Source: a bacterium
GTDB lineage: Bacteria > Verrucomicrobiota > Verrucomicrobiae > Opitutales > Opitutaceae
Length of the DNA: 12,410 nt
Assembly (NCBI GenBank): GCA_021780625.1
Contig: JAJXYI010000002.1
Coordinates: forward strand, 1-12,410
Direction of reading: 5' to 3'
The translations under genes were made by a program, and so were the position numbers. Under the pieces are notes generated by a model. It worked only from the letters and a program-made list of their open reading frames with translations. It was not told the DNA's origin and ran no database searches. This document shows, piece after piece, positions 7,287 to 12,410 of this stretch (its first letter is position 1; every line of letters begins with the position of its first letter).

Positions 7287-9278
7287 ATGATCGCGTCCGC
7301 GATGCTCCCCCAGAGTAGCCTCCCCACGTCGCAGCGTCCCCGCTCGACCCGCCTGTCCCCGCCCGCCGTCGCGCACTGGGTTCTGGTTGTCCTCGCATGC
7401 ATCGTGTTCCGTCCGGGCACCCGGGCCGACTCACCACTCCCATCGTTCCATCGCGGCGAACACCCTCGGCTTTTCTTCGGCCCGGAGGACGTGCCCGGCA
7501 TCCGTTCGCGCCTGGATTCGCCCTTTGGCCACGAAGTCTCCCGGCGTCTCGACACGCTGCGCAACGCGGATGCCCCCGCTTGGCTCAGGACCCAGGTGGC
7601 CGTAGGCTGGGCCCTGCGTTACGCCTGGCAGGGCGACCAGGCCGCCGCAGCCCGGGCGCTCGATCTCTGCGAGGCATCCCTTGCCACGCCCGAAACCGGT
7701 CCCGAGTCGGGTCTCCCCCTCTGCGAAACCCATGCCGCCAAGGTCGCGGGCCTGGCCGTCTGCTACGACCTCGCACAAGCCGCATGGCCACGGAACCGGC
7801 GCGACGCGATCGCAAGCGCACTGCTGACCTACGCGCTCAATCCGGTGCTGCCCGCCGACAGCGCGGCGCGCTCCCCCGCCGGCGGCGACTTCGTCCTCGC
7901 CCAGGCCGCCTCGGGTCTCGCCGCCCTCGCCATCGAAGGCGATCCGGGCGTACCCAGGGACGCGGCGGCCGCAGCCCTCGCGGTTCGCGGCGTCGTCGCA
8001 CGCTACCTCGCCTCGCTCGGCGATCACGGCTGGCCCCGCGAGGGCTTCAATCAACTTCGCATTCCCCTCAGCCAGGGCCTCGGCGCCTTCCTCGTCGCTT
8101 GGCGGCGCAATCACGGAGAAGACCTGCTGGCCGCCTCGCCCGCGCGGCACTGGCCCGCGCTCTACGCCACCCTCCTGATCCCGCCGGCCGCGCCCGGCCG
8201 CGTGCCCGACCTTCCCTTCTTCGGACTCGCCCCATCGATCGACGGCCGCGTGCCCGGCCCACGCTGGATGGAAGGGCCTCTCGCCGGAGGCGACACAAGT
8301 CTCCTGCTCGTGCTCGCCGACGCCGGCTCGCGCGCAGCGCTCGAATGGTCGTACCGCCGCTGCTTCGGCCCGGACGGCGACGGCAGCCTCGACATCGTCA
8401 AACCCTCCGACGCCATCTTCGCCCTCGAGGGCAGCAGTGCCATCGACACGCCGGTCCAGCCCGAGTCCCTCCTGCCCCACGTCTGGGCCGACTCGACCCA
8501 GGGCATCTACGTGTTTCGCAACCATTGGACGGGCTCGGACGACGCGGTCGCGGCCATCAGCGCAAACGCCCGCCCCGCCCGGGGTCTGGCCACCTTCGGC
8601 GACGCCGGCTCGTTCCGCCTCCTCGCGCTCGGCGGCCGCTGGGCCGTCCAGCGCAACCGCGATCTCGACGATTTGGATACGCCGTCGCCGCGGCGCGAGA
8701 ATGTGGTCGCGATCCCCGGCACCCAGGGTTGGATGCCCGGGCGCGTGCTGCGAGCCGCCGGCCTGCCCGACGGCTCGGGTTCGATCAGCCTCAATCTCGA
8801 CGCCGTCTACACCGTCGCCTCACCCAATCCGCGCAGCCCGCGCCTCGAACCCACCCAGGACATCGGAATCCGCGCCCTGCGCGCCTTGACAGTGGATTAC
8901 TCCGGCGAATGCGGGGCCCCAGTCCTCATGGCCGTCGTCGATCACATCACCGGCGCACCCGCCCGACGCTGGCTCATGCACACCGAGGAGCGCGATATCC
9001 ATCTCCGGCCGGACGGCTTCGATCTCGTGGCTGCCAACCACGCCACCCTTTCCGCCACCGTCATCTCACCGTCCACGCCCCGACTTGGCGTCGAGCAGGG
9101 ACGCTGGACCAGCACTATCTCCATCGTGAGCGACGGCGATTTCTTCGTCATCATGACCGTCGAGCCACCAGGCATTCGCCAGCCCGTCGTGTCGGCTTCG
9201 GGCTCCGGCCTCAATGCCCGCGTACACGTGGGCGGTTGCACCCTCTACTTCGACGGTCAAAACGTGGCCATCGAGTAG
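7287..9278 (+). CDS. Secreted heparinase II/III-like protein, possibly non-catalytic
   Basis: 663 residues. The N-terminus has an Arg-bearing n-region, a hydrophobic core at about 31-41 ([11 protein letters not shown]) and a likely cleavage after TRA (about 47), so export is expected. The mature start has [18 protein letters not shown] (59-76), typical of the alpha-helical N-terminal part of heparinase II/III-type polysaccharide lyases. It is followed by [13 protein letters not shown] (151-163) and [10 protein letters not shown] (245-254). The C-terminal beta-rich half carries [17 protein letters not shown] (438-454), matching the family's GSF motif. The usual HxHxD histidines before it are replaced (Ala435, Phe437), and no Tyr follows the GW-x-x-EG motif, so lyase activity is uncertain. 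An AGGAA stretch lies 11 bases before the chosen ATG; the second ATG at 7302 is further from it. The gene is divergent from the soluble hybrid kinase and convergent with the ACT-domain gene 12 bases away. It is read as one intact frame. Confidence 0.7.
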   Translation: MIASAMLPQSSLPTSQRPRSTRLSPPAVAHWVLVVLACIVFRPGTRADSPLPSFHRGEHPRLFFGPEDVPGIRSRLDSPFGHEVSRRLDTLRNADAPAWLRTQVAVGWALRYAWQGDQAAAARALDLCEASLATPETGPESGLPLCETHAAKVAGLAVCYDLAQAAWPRNRRDAIASALLTYALNPVLPADSAARSPAGGDFVLAQAASGLAALAIEGDPGVPRDAAAAALAVRGVVARYLASLGDHGWPREGFNQLRIPLSQGLGAFLVAWRRNHGEDLLAASPARHWPALYATLLIPPAAPGRVPDLPFFGLAPSIDGRVPGPRWMEGPLAGGDTSLLLVLADAGSRAALEWSYRRCFGPDGDGSLDIVKPSDAIFALEGSSAIDTPVQPESLLPHVWADSTQGIYVFRNHWTGSDDAVAAISANARPARGLATFGDAGSFRLLALGGRWAVQRNRDLDDLDTPSPRRENVVAIPGTQGWMPGRVLRAAGLPDGSGSISLNLDAVYTVASPNPRSPRLEPTQDIGIRALRALTVDYSGECGAPVLMAVVDHITGAPARRWLMHTEERDIHLRPDGFDLVAANHATLSATVISPSTPRLGVEQGRWTSTISIVSDGDFFVIMTVEPPGIRQPVVSASGSGLNARVHVGGCTLYFDGQNVAIE

Positions 9279-9290
9279 GCCTTCTCGCGG

Positions 9291-9746
9291 TCAACGCGCG
9301 ATGTCGCGCTGGTTCAGAACCTTGAAGCCGCGATGATTGAGGCTCTGCGAGGCGATCTCCGTATCTTCGACGTTGATCACGAGGGCCGACTTTCCCTCGG
9401 GCCGTTTGATGAAGCTGTATACGTAGTGAATGTTCACCTCGGCCTCCAGGAGTGCCGCCAGCACACCCTTGAGGTCGGCTTCGGCCGTGATCTCGACGGC
9501 GAGGATCTCCGTCTCATGAAAGGCGAATCCCCCCTCGACCAGCAGTTCCCTCGCCTTGTCCGGGTCGTCGAGCACCAGGCGGATGATCGCCGAGTCGATC
9601 GTGTCGAGCACCGTGATCGCCATCACGTGCACGGCGTTTGCCTGAAGTCGTGCGATCAGGTCGCTGAGCCGACCGACGCGGTTCTCGGTGAACACGGAAA
9701 ACTGCCGGACGGGATCCGCGGCGATGGACGTGCTGGGCGACGGCAT
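9291..9746 (-). CDS. Tandem ACT-domain protein
   Basis: 151 residues made of two ACT-like domains and little else. The first (about 14-80) begins RQFSVFTENRVGRLSDLIARL, the usual beta strand, Gly-Arg-Leu turn and helix that bind a small ligand. The second (about 82-148) contains LKGVLAALLEAEVNIHYVYSF and SALVINVED. There is no catalytic domain, so it is likely a stand-alone cytoplasmic regulator that binds an amino acid or a related metabolite. The partner is unknown. The layout resembles stand-alone ACT proteins related to the acetolactate synthase regulatory subunit, but I cannot assign it to ilvH. It lies 78 bases downstream of purE in the same direction, with no clear terminator between, so co-transcription is plausible. 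The start is the first ATG after a weak GGGG-containing site. Confidence 0.85.
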   Translation of the reverse strand: MPSPSTSIAADPVRQFSVFTENRVGRLSDLIARLQANAVHVMAITVLDTIDSAIIRLVLDDPDKARELLVEGGFAFHETEILAVEITAEADLKGVLAALLEAEVNIHYVYSFIKRPEGKSALVINVEDTEIASQSLNHRGFKVLNQRDIAR

Positions 9747-9824
9747 GGCAGAGCCCCGACACTGGCAAGGCCCCGCGGACCGGTCAACGATGCGTTGCGC
9801 GACGAAACCGCCAGCGGACCTGCC

Positions 9825-10313
9825 TCAGGGCAGCTTGGCCTCGAGCACCTTCCGGGTCTGCGCGGCGCGGTACTCGTCCAGCGCCGCTTTGACCGTGGGA
9901 TCCGACAGGCCGATCATTGCTGCGGCGAAGAGCGCGGCATTCACTGCACCGGCTTTTCCGATTGCGAAGGTGGCCACCGGAATGCCTCCGGGCATCTGCA
10001 CCATCGAGAGCAGCGAGTCGAGGCCCTTGAGCGAGGCTGACTCCATCGGCACGCCAAGCACGGGCAGCGCCGTGAACGCCGCGGCGACGCCCGCAAGGTG
10101 CGCGGCTCCGCCAGCCCCCGCGATGATCGTCTTCAGCCCGCGCGACTCCGCACTGCGGCAGTACTCCATGGCCAGGTCCGGTGTGCGATGAGCGCTCATC
10201 ACGCGCTTTTCATACGGGATCTTCAGCAGCTCCAGCGTCGAGGCGACGTGCTGCATCGTGTCCCAGTCGGACGTGCTGCCCATGATGATTCCTACCAGAG
10301 CCGTGGTTGGCAT
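9825..10313 (-). CDS. purE: PurE, N5-carboxyaminoimidazole ribonucleotide mutase (class I)
   Basis: 162 residues, the normal length for a class I bacterial PurE. It converts N5-CAIR to CAIR in de novo purine synthesis in the cytoplasm, forming an octamer in known members. The N-terminal substrate loop GSTSDW (12-17), the SAHRTP motif with His42 (equivalent to the catalytic His45 of the E. coli enzyme), the glycine-rich [11 protein letters not shown] (66-76) and [11 protein letters not shown] (106-116) are all intact. This class normally works with PurK, which makes N5-CAIR with ATP; no purK is present in the window, so it should be elsewhere. The ATG at 10313 directly precedes the first beta strand. 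GGGAG lies about 17 bases upstream, too far for a normal ribosome binding site. The gene is followed by the ACT-domain gene and is divergent from the DUF2062 gene. Confidence 0.97.
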   Translation of the reverse strand: MPTTALVGIIMGSTSDWDTMQHVASTLELLKIPYEKRVMSAHRTPDLAMEYCRSAESRGLKTIIAGAGGAAHLAGVAAAFTALPVLGVPMESASLKGLDSLLSMVQMPGGIPVATFAIGKAGAVNAALFAAAMIGLSDPTVKAALDEYRAAQTRKVLEAKLP

Positions 10314-10377
10314 AGTGGAAAGTGACTACTCCCGATCGCAGGCTGCCCGCAAACGGATTCCACGCTGCGCAGTTACA

Positions 10378-10408
10378 ACCGGGAGTTTCGGGGGGCTTGA
10401 CTCCCGGT
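10378..10408. promoter_or_regulatory. Perfect 9-bp inverted repeat in the purE/DUF2062 divergent region
   Basis: ACCGGGAGT (10378-10386) and ACTCCCGGT (10400-10408) are exact inverted copies separated by 13 bases. A third ACTCCCG copy lies at 10327-10333, just before the purE start. The elements sit in the 122-base gap between divergent start codons. They could be operator half-sites for a dimeric repressor or a structured leader. No T-run follows on either strand, so a terminator is unlikely. Confidence 0.4.
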
Positions 10409-10435
10409 GGCGGGCCGTGAGCCTCGGCAGACTTC

Positions 10436-10960
10436 ATGAATCTACGGTGGACGCTGAGACGGCTCAACCGCTGGGGCATCTCGCGACGAAAGCTCCGGGG
10501 CGGTCGACTGCACGGCCTGCTCGGCGATCGGTTCCTCCACCGCGACCTCTGGATTCCCTCCCGCGAGAGCCTCGCCCGCGCCTGGCTCATCGGCATGACG
10601 GTCACCTCGATCCCATTCCTGCCGCTGCAATCCGTCATCGCCTGCGGCATCGGCTTTTTCCTAGGCGCCAACCTTCCCGTCTGCCTACTGCTGCAGTACC
10701 TTTCCAACCCCGCGACCGCATTCATCCAGGTGCCCGCCTGCTTCTTCGTCGGACGACTGCTGATGGGAGATCACCCCGCCGCCTTGTTGAGCCAGATCCA
10801 CCAAGGACCGATGGCATTGATGACGAGCGACAACCTGATGGCGATCTACCTCGGCGCGATCGTGATCGGCCCGATCCTGGGCGTGATCGGTTATTTCCTG
10901 ACCCACCTCATCTGGCGCGAACGGCCCGCAGGCGGCAAACGCGGGACCACTCAGGCGTAG
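10436..10960 (+). CDS. DUF2062 domain membrane protein
   Basis: 174 residues. A basic N-terminal stretch (about 4-24, many Arg) is followed by RLHGLLGDRFLHRDLWIPSR (24-43) and hydrophobic segments at about 48-60, 66-88, 94-109 and 134-158. The IPFLPLQ motif (59-65) and the NLPVC...QYLSNPATA block (79-95) are hallmarks of DUF2062 proteins. These are small inner-membrane proteins of unknown function, sometimes found next to glycosyltransferases or other cell-envelope genes; none is seen here. No clear Shine-Dalgarno site precedes the ATG. The inverted repeat at 10378-10408 lies 27 bases upstream. Its last 10 bases overlap the end of the convergent molybdopterin oxidoreductase gene. Family assignment is firm; function is unknown. 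Confidence 0.85.
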   Translation: MNLRWTLRRLNRWGISRRKLRGGRLHGLLGDRFLHRDLWIPSRESLARAWLIGMTVTSIPFLPLQSVIACGIGFFLGANLPVCLLLQYLSNPATAFIQVPACFFVGRLLMGDHPAALLSQIHQGPMALMTSDNLMAIYLGAIVIGPILGVIGYFLTHLIWRERPAGGKRGTTQA

Positions 10961-11592
10961 CGGTCCTCGGTCCAGGGATCCGCGGTGTTCGAATAGCCGC
11001 GCACCTCCCAGAAGCCCAGGCGGTCCTCGGCGAGAAATTCAATGCCGTTGACGAATTTCGCACCCTTCCACGCATAGAGTTTCGGTATGATGACACGCGC
11101 AGGGGCGCCGTGCTCGTGAGCAAGCGGCTTGCCGTCGAAATGCGTCGCCACCAGCACGTCGTCGTCCAGGCAGGTCTCGAGAGGCACGTTGGTCGAGTAG
11201 CCGTCCGCTCCCGTGAAATACACGAAACGAGCCTCCGGAGCGGGACGCACGAGGTCGTAGAGCGTCGTAAACGCGACGCCGCCCCACCGGCAGTCGAACT
11301 TGCTCCAGGTGGTGACGCAGTGAAAGTCGCTGACGTCCTCGACCGGCGGCAGCGCCCGAAAAGCAGCCCAGTCGAGAACCACGGGCACCTCGACCAAGCC
11401 CTTGATCGTGAGCGTCCAGGCCTCGGGGCTCGCATCCGGTCGCACGCCGAGATCGAGCACGGGGAATCCGTTCGTGAGCGTCTGCCCGGGCGGAAGACGG
11501 TCCGCCGAGCGCACGTCGCGGGCACGGACACCCGAGGCTTTCTGTTTCTCGGCCCAGCGCTGCTTCGCGGCGATCAGTCGTTCCTTGGACAT
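10951..11592 (-). CDS. Sulfite-oxidase-fold molybdopterin oxidoreductase (small, stand-alone)
   Basis: 213 residues from the ATG at 11592. The frame is open further upstream, but that part is Arg/Pro-rich, without family similarity, and would overlap the divergent PutA gene. The N-terminus MSKERLIAAKQRW and RLPPGQTLTNGFPVLDLG (32-49) match the small bacterial sulfite-oxidase-like proteins (COG2041). HCVTTWS (91-97) contains Cys92, the expected molybdenum ligand. It is followed by WGGV (103-106) and GYSTNVPLE (131-139). ARVIIPKLYAWKGAKF (165-180) and FWEVRGYSN (194-202) complete the core. There is no Tat signal, haem domain or dimerisation domain, so it is probably cytoplasmic with an unknown substrate and redox partner. 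It is not MsrP, which carries a Tat signal and is longer. The stop overlaps the convergent DUF2062 gene by 10 bases. Confidence 0.9.
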   Translation of the reverse strand: MSKERLIAAKQRWAEKQKASGVRARDVRSADRLPPGQTLTNGFPVLDLGVRPDASPEAWTLTIKGLVEVPVVLDWAAFRALPPVEDVSDFHCVTTWSKFDCRWGGVAFTTLYDLVRPAPEARFVYFTGADGYSTNVPLETCLDDDVLVATHFDGKPLAHEHGAPARVIIPKLYAWKGAKFVNGIEFLAEDRLGFWEVRGYSNTADPWTEDRYA

Positions 11593-11606
11593 GGCCACAG
11601 GTCTGC

Positions 11607-11622
11607 CCGGCGCGAGCGCCGG
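11607..11622 (-). other. GC hairpin in the putative leader of the molybdopterin oxidoreductase
   Basis: ccggcg (11607-11612) and cgccgg (11617-11622) form a 6-bp perfect stem with a cgag tetraloop, 14 bases upstream of the start codon on the minus strand. If transcribed it would be stable and close to the ribosome landing site. High GC makes such stems common, so no role is claimed. The rest of the divergent gap (11593-11747) shows no promoter that I can support. Confidence 0.25.
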
Positions 11623-11747
11623 CGTCCAGCACGCGAATCGAAATCGCGCAAACCCCTGGCATTGCAAGTCTCTGGATAGAGGCATGTCCGGGGTTCCGAC
11701 CTCCCCTTCGGTGTGGAAAACGCCACGGCGCCCACTACGCTCGCACC

Positions 11748-12410
11748 ATGAATAATCCGCCCACCGCACGCACGGAGGCCGGCTTCCTTCCCGTCGACGA
11801 GTCGCTCGAGCGCGCCGTTGCAGCCAAGGGACAGGAACTCTTCGCCCTGATGGCGAAACATCCGGCACCGGGCATCTTCTCAACCAAAGGCGTCTACGCG
11901 CGCCTCATGGAGTGGTCCTTGCGCGACCCGGACTTCAAGGCCCGGCTGTTTCGCTTCGTGGACGTCCTGCCCTCCCTCGACTCCTCAGCCGAGGTCGTCC
12001 GGCATCTCCGCGAATACCTCGGCGAGGACGCCGCCGAGCTCAACCCCGCGCTCCGCGTGGGTCTCGGCGCCGCCTCGCTCGCGCCCGGGCTCGTCGCGGG
12101 CCCGATCAAATCCCAGGTCGTCGCCATGGCGCGGCAGTTCGTCGCCGGCGAAACGCCCGGCGACCTCATCGACCGCTTCCTCAAGAACACCGGGGACGGC
12201 ATCGCCACCACGGTCGACCTACTCGGCGAGACCGTCGTCTCCGAGTCCGAGGCCGACCAGTTCCTCGAGCGCAATCTCTCGATTTTCGCCGCCTTCGACG
12301 AGGCCGTGCGGAAACATCCGAAACCCGGCGCGAGCGACCTCGGCCCCAACGCCACGCCGCTGCCCCGGCTCAACCTGTCGGTCAAGATCTCCGCCCTCAG
12401 TCCCGACGTG
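11748..12410 (+). CDS. putA: N-terminal part of a PutA-like proline dehydrogenase / L-glutamate gamma-semialdehyde dehydrogenase (cut by window edge)
   Basis: 221 codons run without a stop from the ATG at 11748 to the window end. The block RLMEWSLRDPDFKARLFRF then VDVLPSL (about 52-77), followed by VVRHLREYL (82-90), is typical of the helical N-terminal part of PutA-type proteins. TTVDLLGETVVSESEAD (about 154-170) and LNLSVKISALSP (about 208-219) match the first strands of the proline dehydrogenase beta/alpha barrel, which binds FAD. The full enzyme would oxidise proline to glutamate. Whether the second aldehyde dehydrogenase domain is present cannot be seen, though this N-terminal style usually goes with the bifunctional form. 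There is no N-terminal ribbon-helix-helix DNA-binding domain, so it should not act as its own repressor. It is divergent from the molybdopterin oxidoreductase. The ribosome binding site is weak. Confidence 0.85.
   Translation, partial: MNNPPTARTEAGFLPVDESLERAVAAKGQELFALMAKHPAPGIFSTKGVYARLMEWSLRDPDFKARLFRFVDVLPSLDSSAEVVRHLREYLGEDAAELNPALRVGLGAASLAPGLVAGPIKSQVVAMARQFVAGETPGDLIDRFLKNTGDGIATTVDLLGETVVSESEADQFLERNLSIFAAFDEAVRKHPKPGASDLGPNATPLPRLNLSVKISALSPDV

Noticed and set aside
7179..7376. N-terminal extension of the soluble hybrid kinase
   Set aside because: The extra 66 residues are Arg/Gly-rich and overlap the divergent heparinase-like coding region. The ATG at 7178 has a promoter-like element and a GGAG-type site nearby.
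7397..9325. A 642-codon plus-strand frame overlapping the heparinase-like gene
   Set aside because: The product is an extreme Arg/Pro-rich composition typical of a shifted frame. The frame at 7287-9278 has a signal peptide and family motifs.
9816..9829. Hairpin at the purE stop (ctgcc/ggcag) as a terminator before the ACT gene
   Set aside because: Five-base-pair stem with no following T-run; insufficient to claim termination.
10258..11679. A 473-codon plus-strand frame across purE start, DUF2062 and the molybdopterin gene
   Set aside because: It overlaps three well-supported genes and has no domain-like sequence of its own.
11593..11883. N-terminal extension of the molybdopterin oxidoreductase to an upstream ATG
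   Set aside because: The extra 97 residues show no family similarity, no signal peptide and would overlap the divergent PutA start. The ATG at 11592 starts at the family's normal N-terminus.
11894..12385. Minus-strand open frame opposite the window end
   Set aside because: Ser/Arg-rich shadow of the PutA-like reading frame on the plus strand, which shows clear family motifs and simply lacks a stop because it is cut by the window.

Overview
The window is strongly GC-rich and densely coded, with overlapping or tightly packed genes and few recognisable Shine-Dalgarno sites. It holds nine protein genes, two of them cut by the window edges, and no RNA gene, insertion sequence, CRISPR array or phage signal that I could see. 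Large PAS-bearing hybrid kinases, a secreted heparinase II/III-like protein, a small sulfite-oxidase-like protein, a tandem-ACT protein and a PutA-type proline dehydrogenase together would fit a heterotrophic bacterium such as a member of Verrucomicrobiota (Opitutaceae-like). That placement is an inference from gene style, not a demonstrated assignment.

Left part (1-7178, all minus strand). Read in transcription order, there is a soluble hybrid histidine kinase with three PAS-like sensor modules, a degenerate receiver and an intact receiver (7178-4311). It ends in a hairpin-plus-T-run terminator and is followed by an EamA/DMT-family permease (4194-3322). Next comes a membrane-anchored hybrid kinase with four PAS-like modules and a C-terminal receiver (3191-222), and then the first 31 codons of an exported protein (95-1) behind a good sigma70-like promoter. 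Neither kinase has an HPt domain or a separate response regulator nearby, so their output partners lie elsewhere.

Middle part (7179-9746). A 108-base divergent region separates the soluble kinase from a plus-strand secreted heparinase II/III-like protein that appears to lack the usual catalytic Tyr/His signature. The gene runs tail to tail, with a 12-base gap, into a minus-strand protein made of two ACT domains.

Right part (9747-12410). purE (minus, class I) lies just upstream of the ACT gene in the same direction. A 122-base divergent region with a perfect 9-bp inverted repeat separates purE from a plus-strand DUF2062 membrane protein. The DUF2062 gene overlaps by 10 bases, tail to tail, a small molybdopterin (sulfite-oxidase fold) oxidoreductase on the minus strand. 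Divergent from that gene, the window ends inside the N-terminal part of a PutA-like proline dehydrogenase.

The genes look like ordinary chromosomal content: signal sensing, transport, purine synthesis, proline catabolism and polysaccharide-related export. I found no convincing new multi-gene system. The most unusual points are the triplicated divergent PAS module, the possibly non-catalytic heparinase-like protein, the purE-ACT pairing and two candidate promoters that imply almost leaderless mRNAs.
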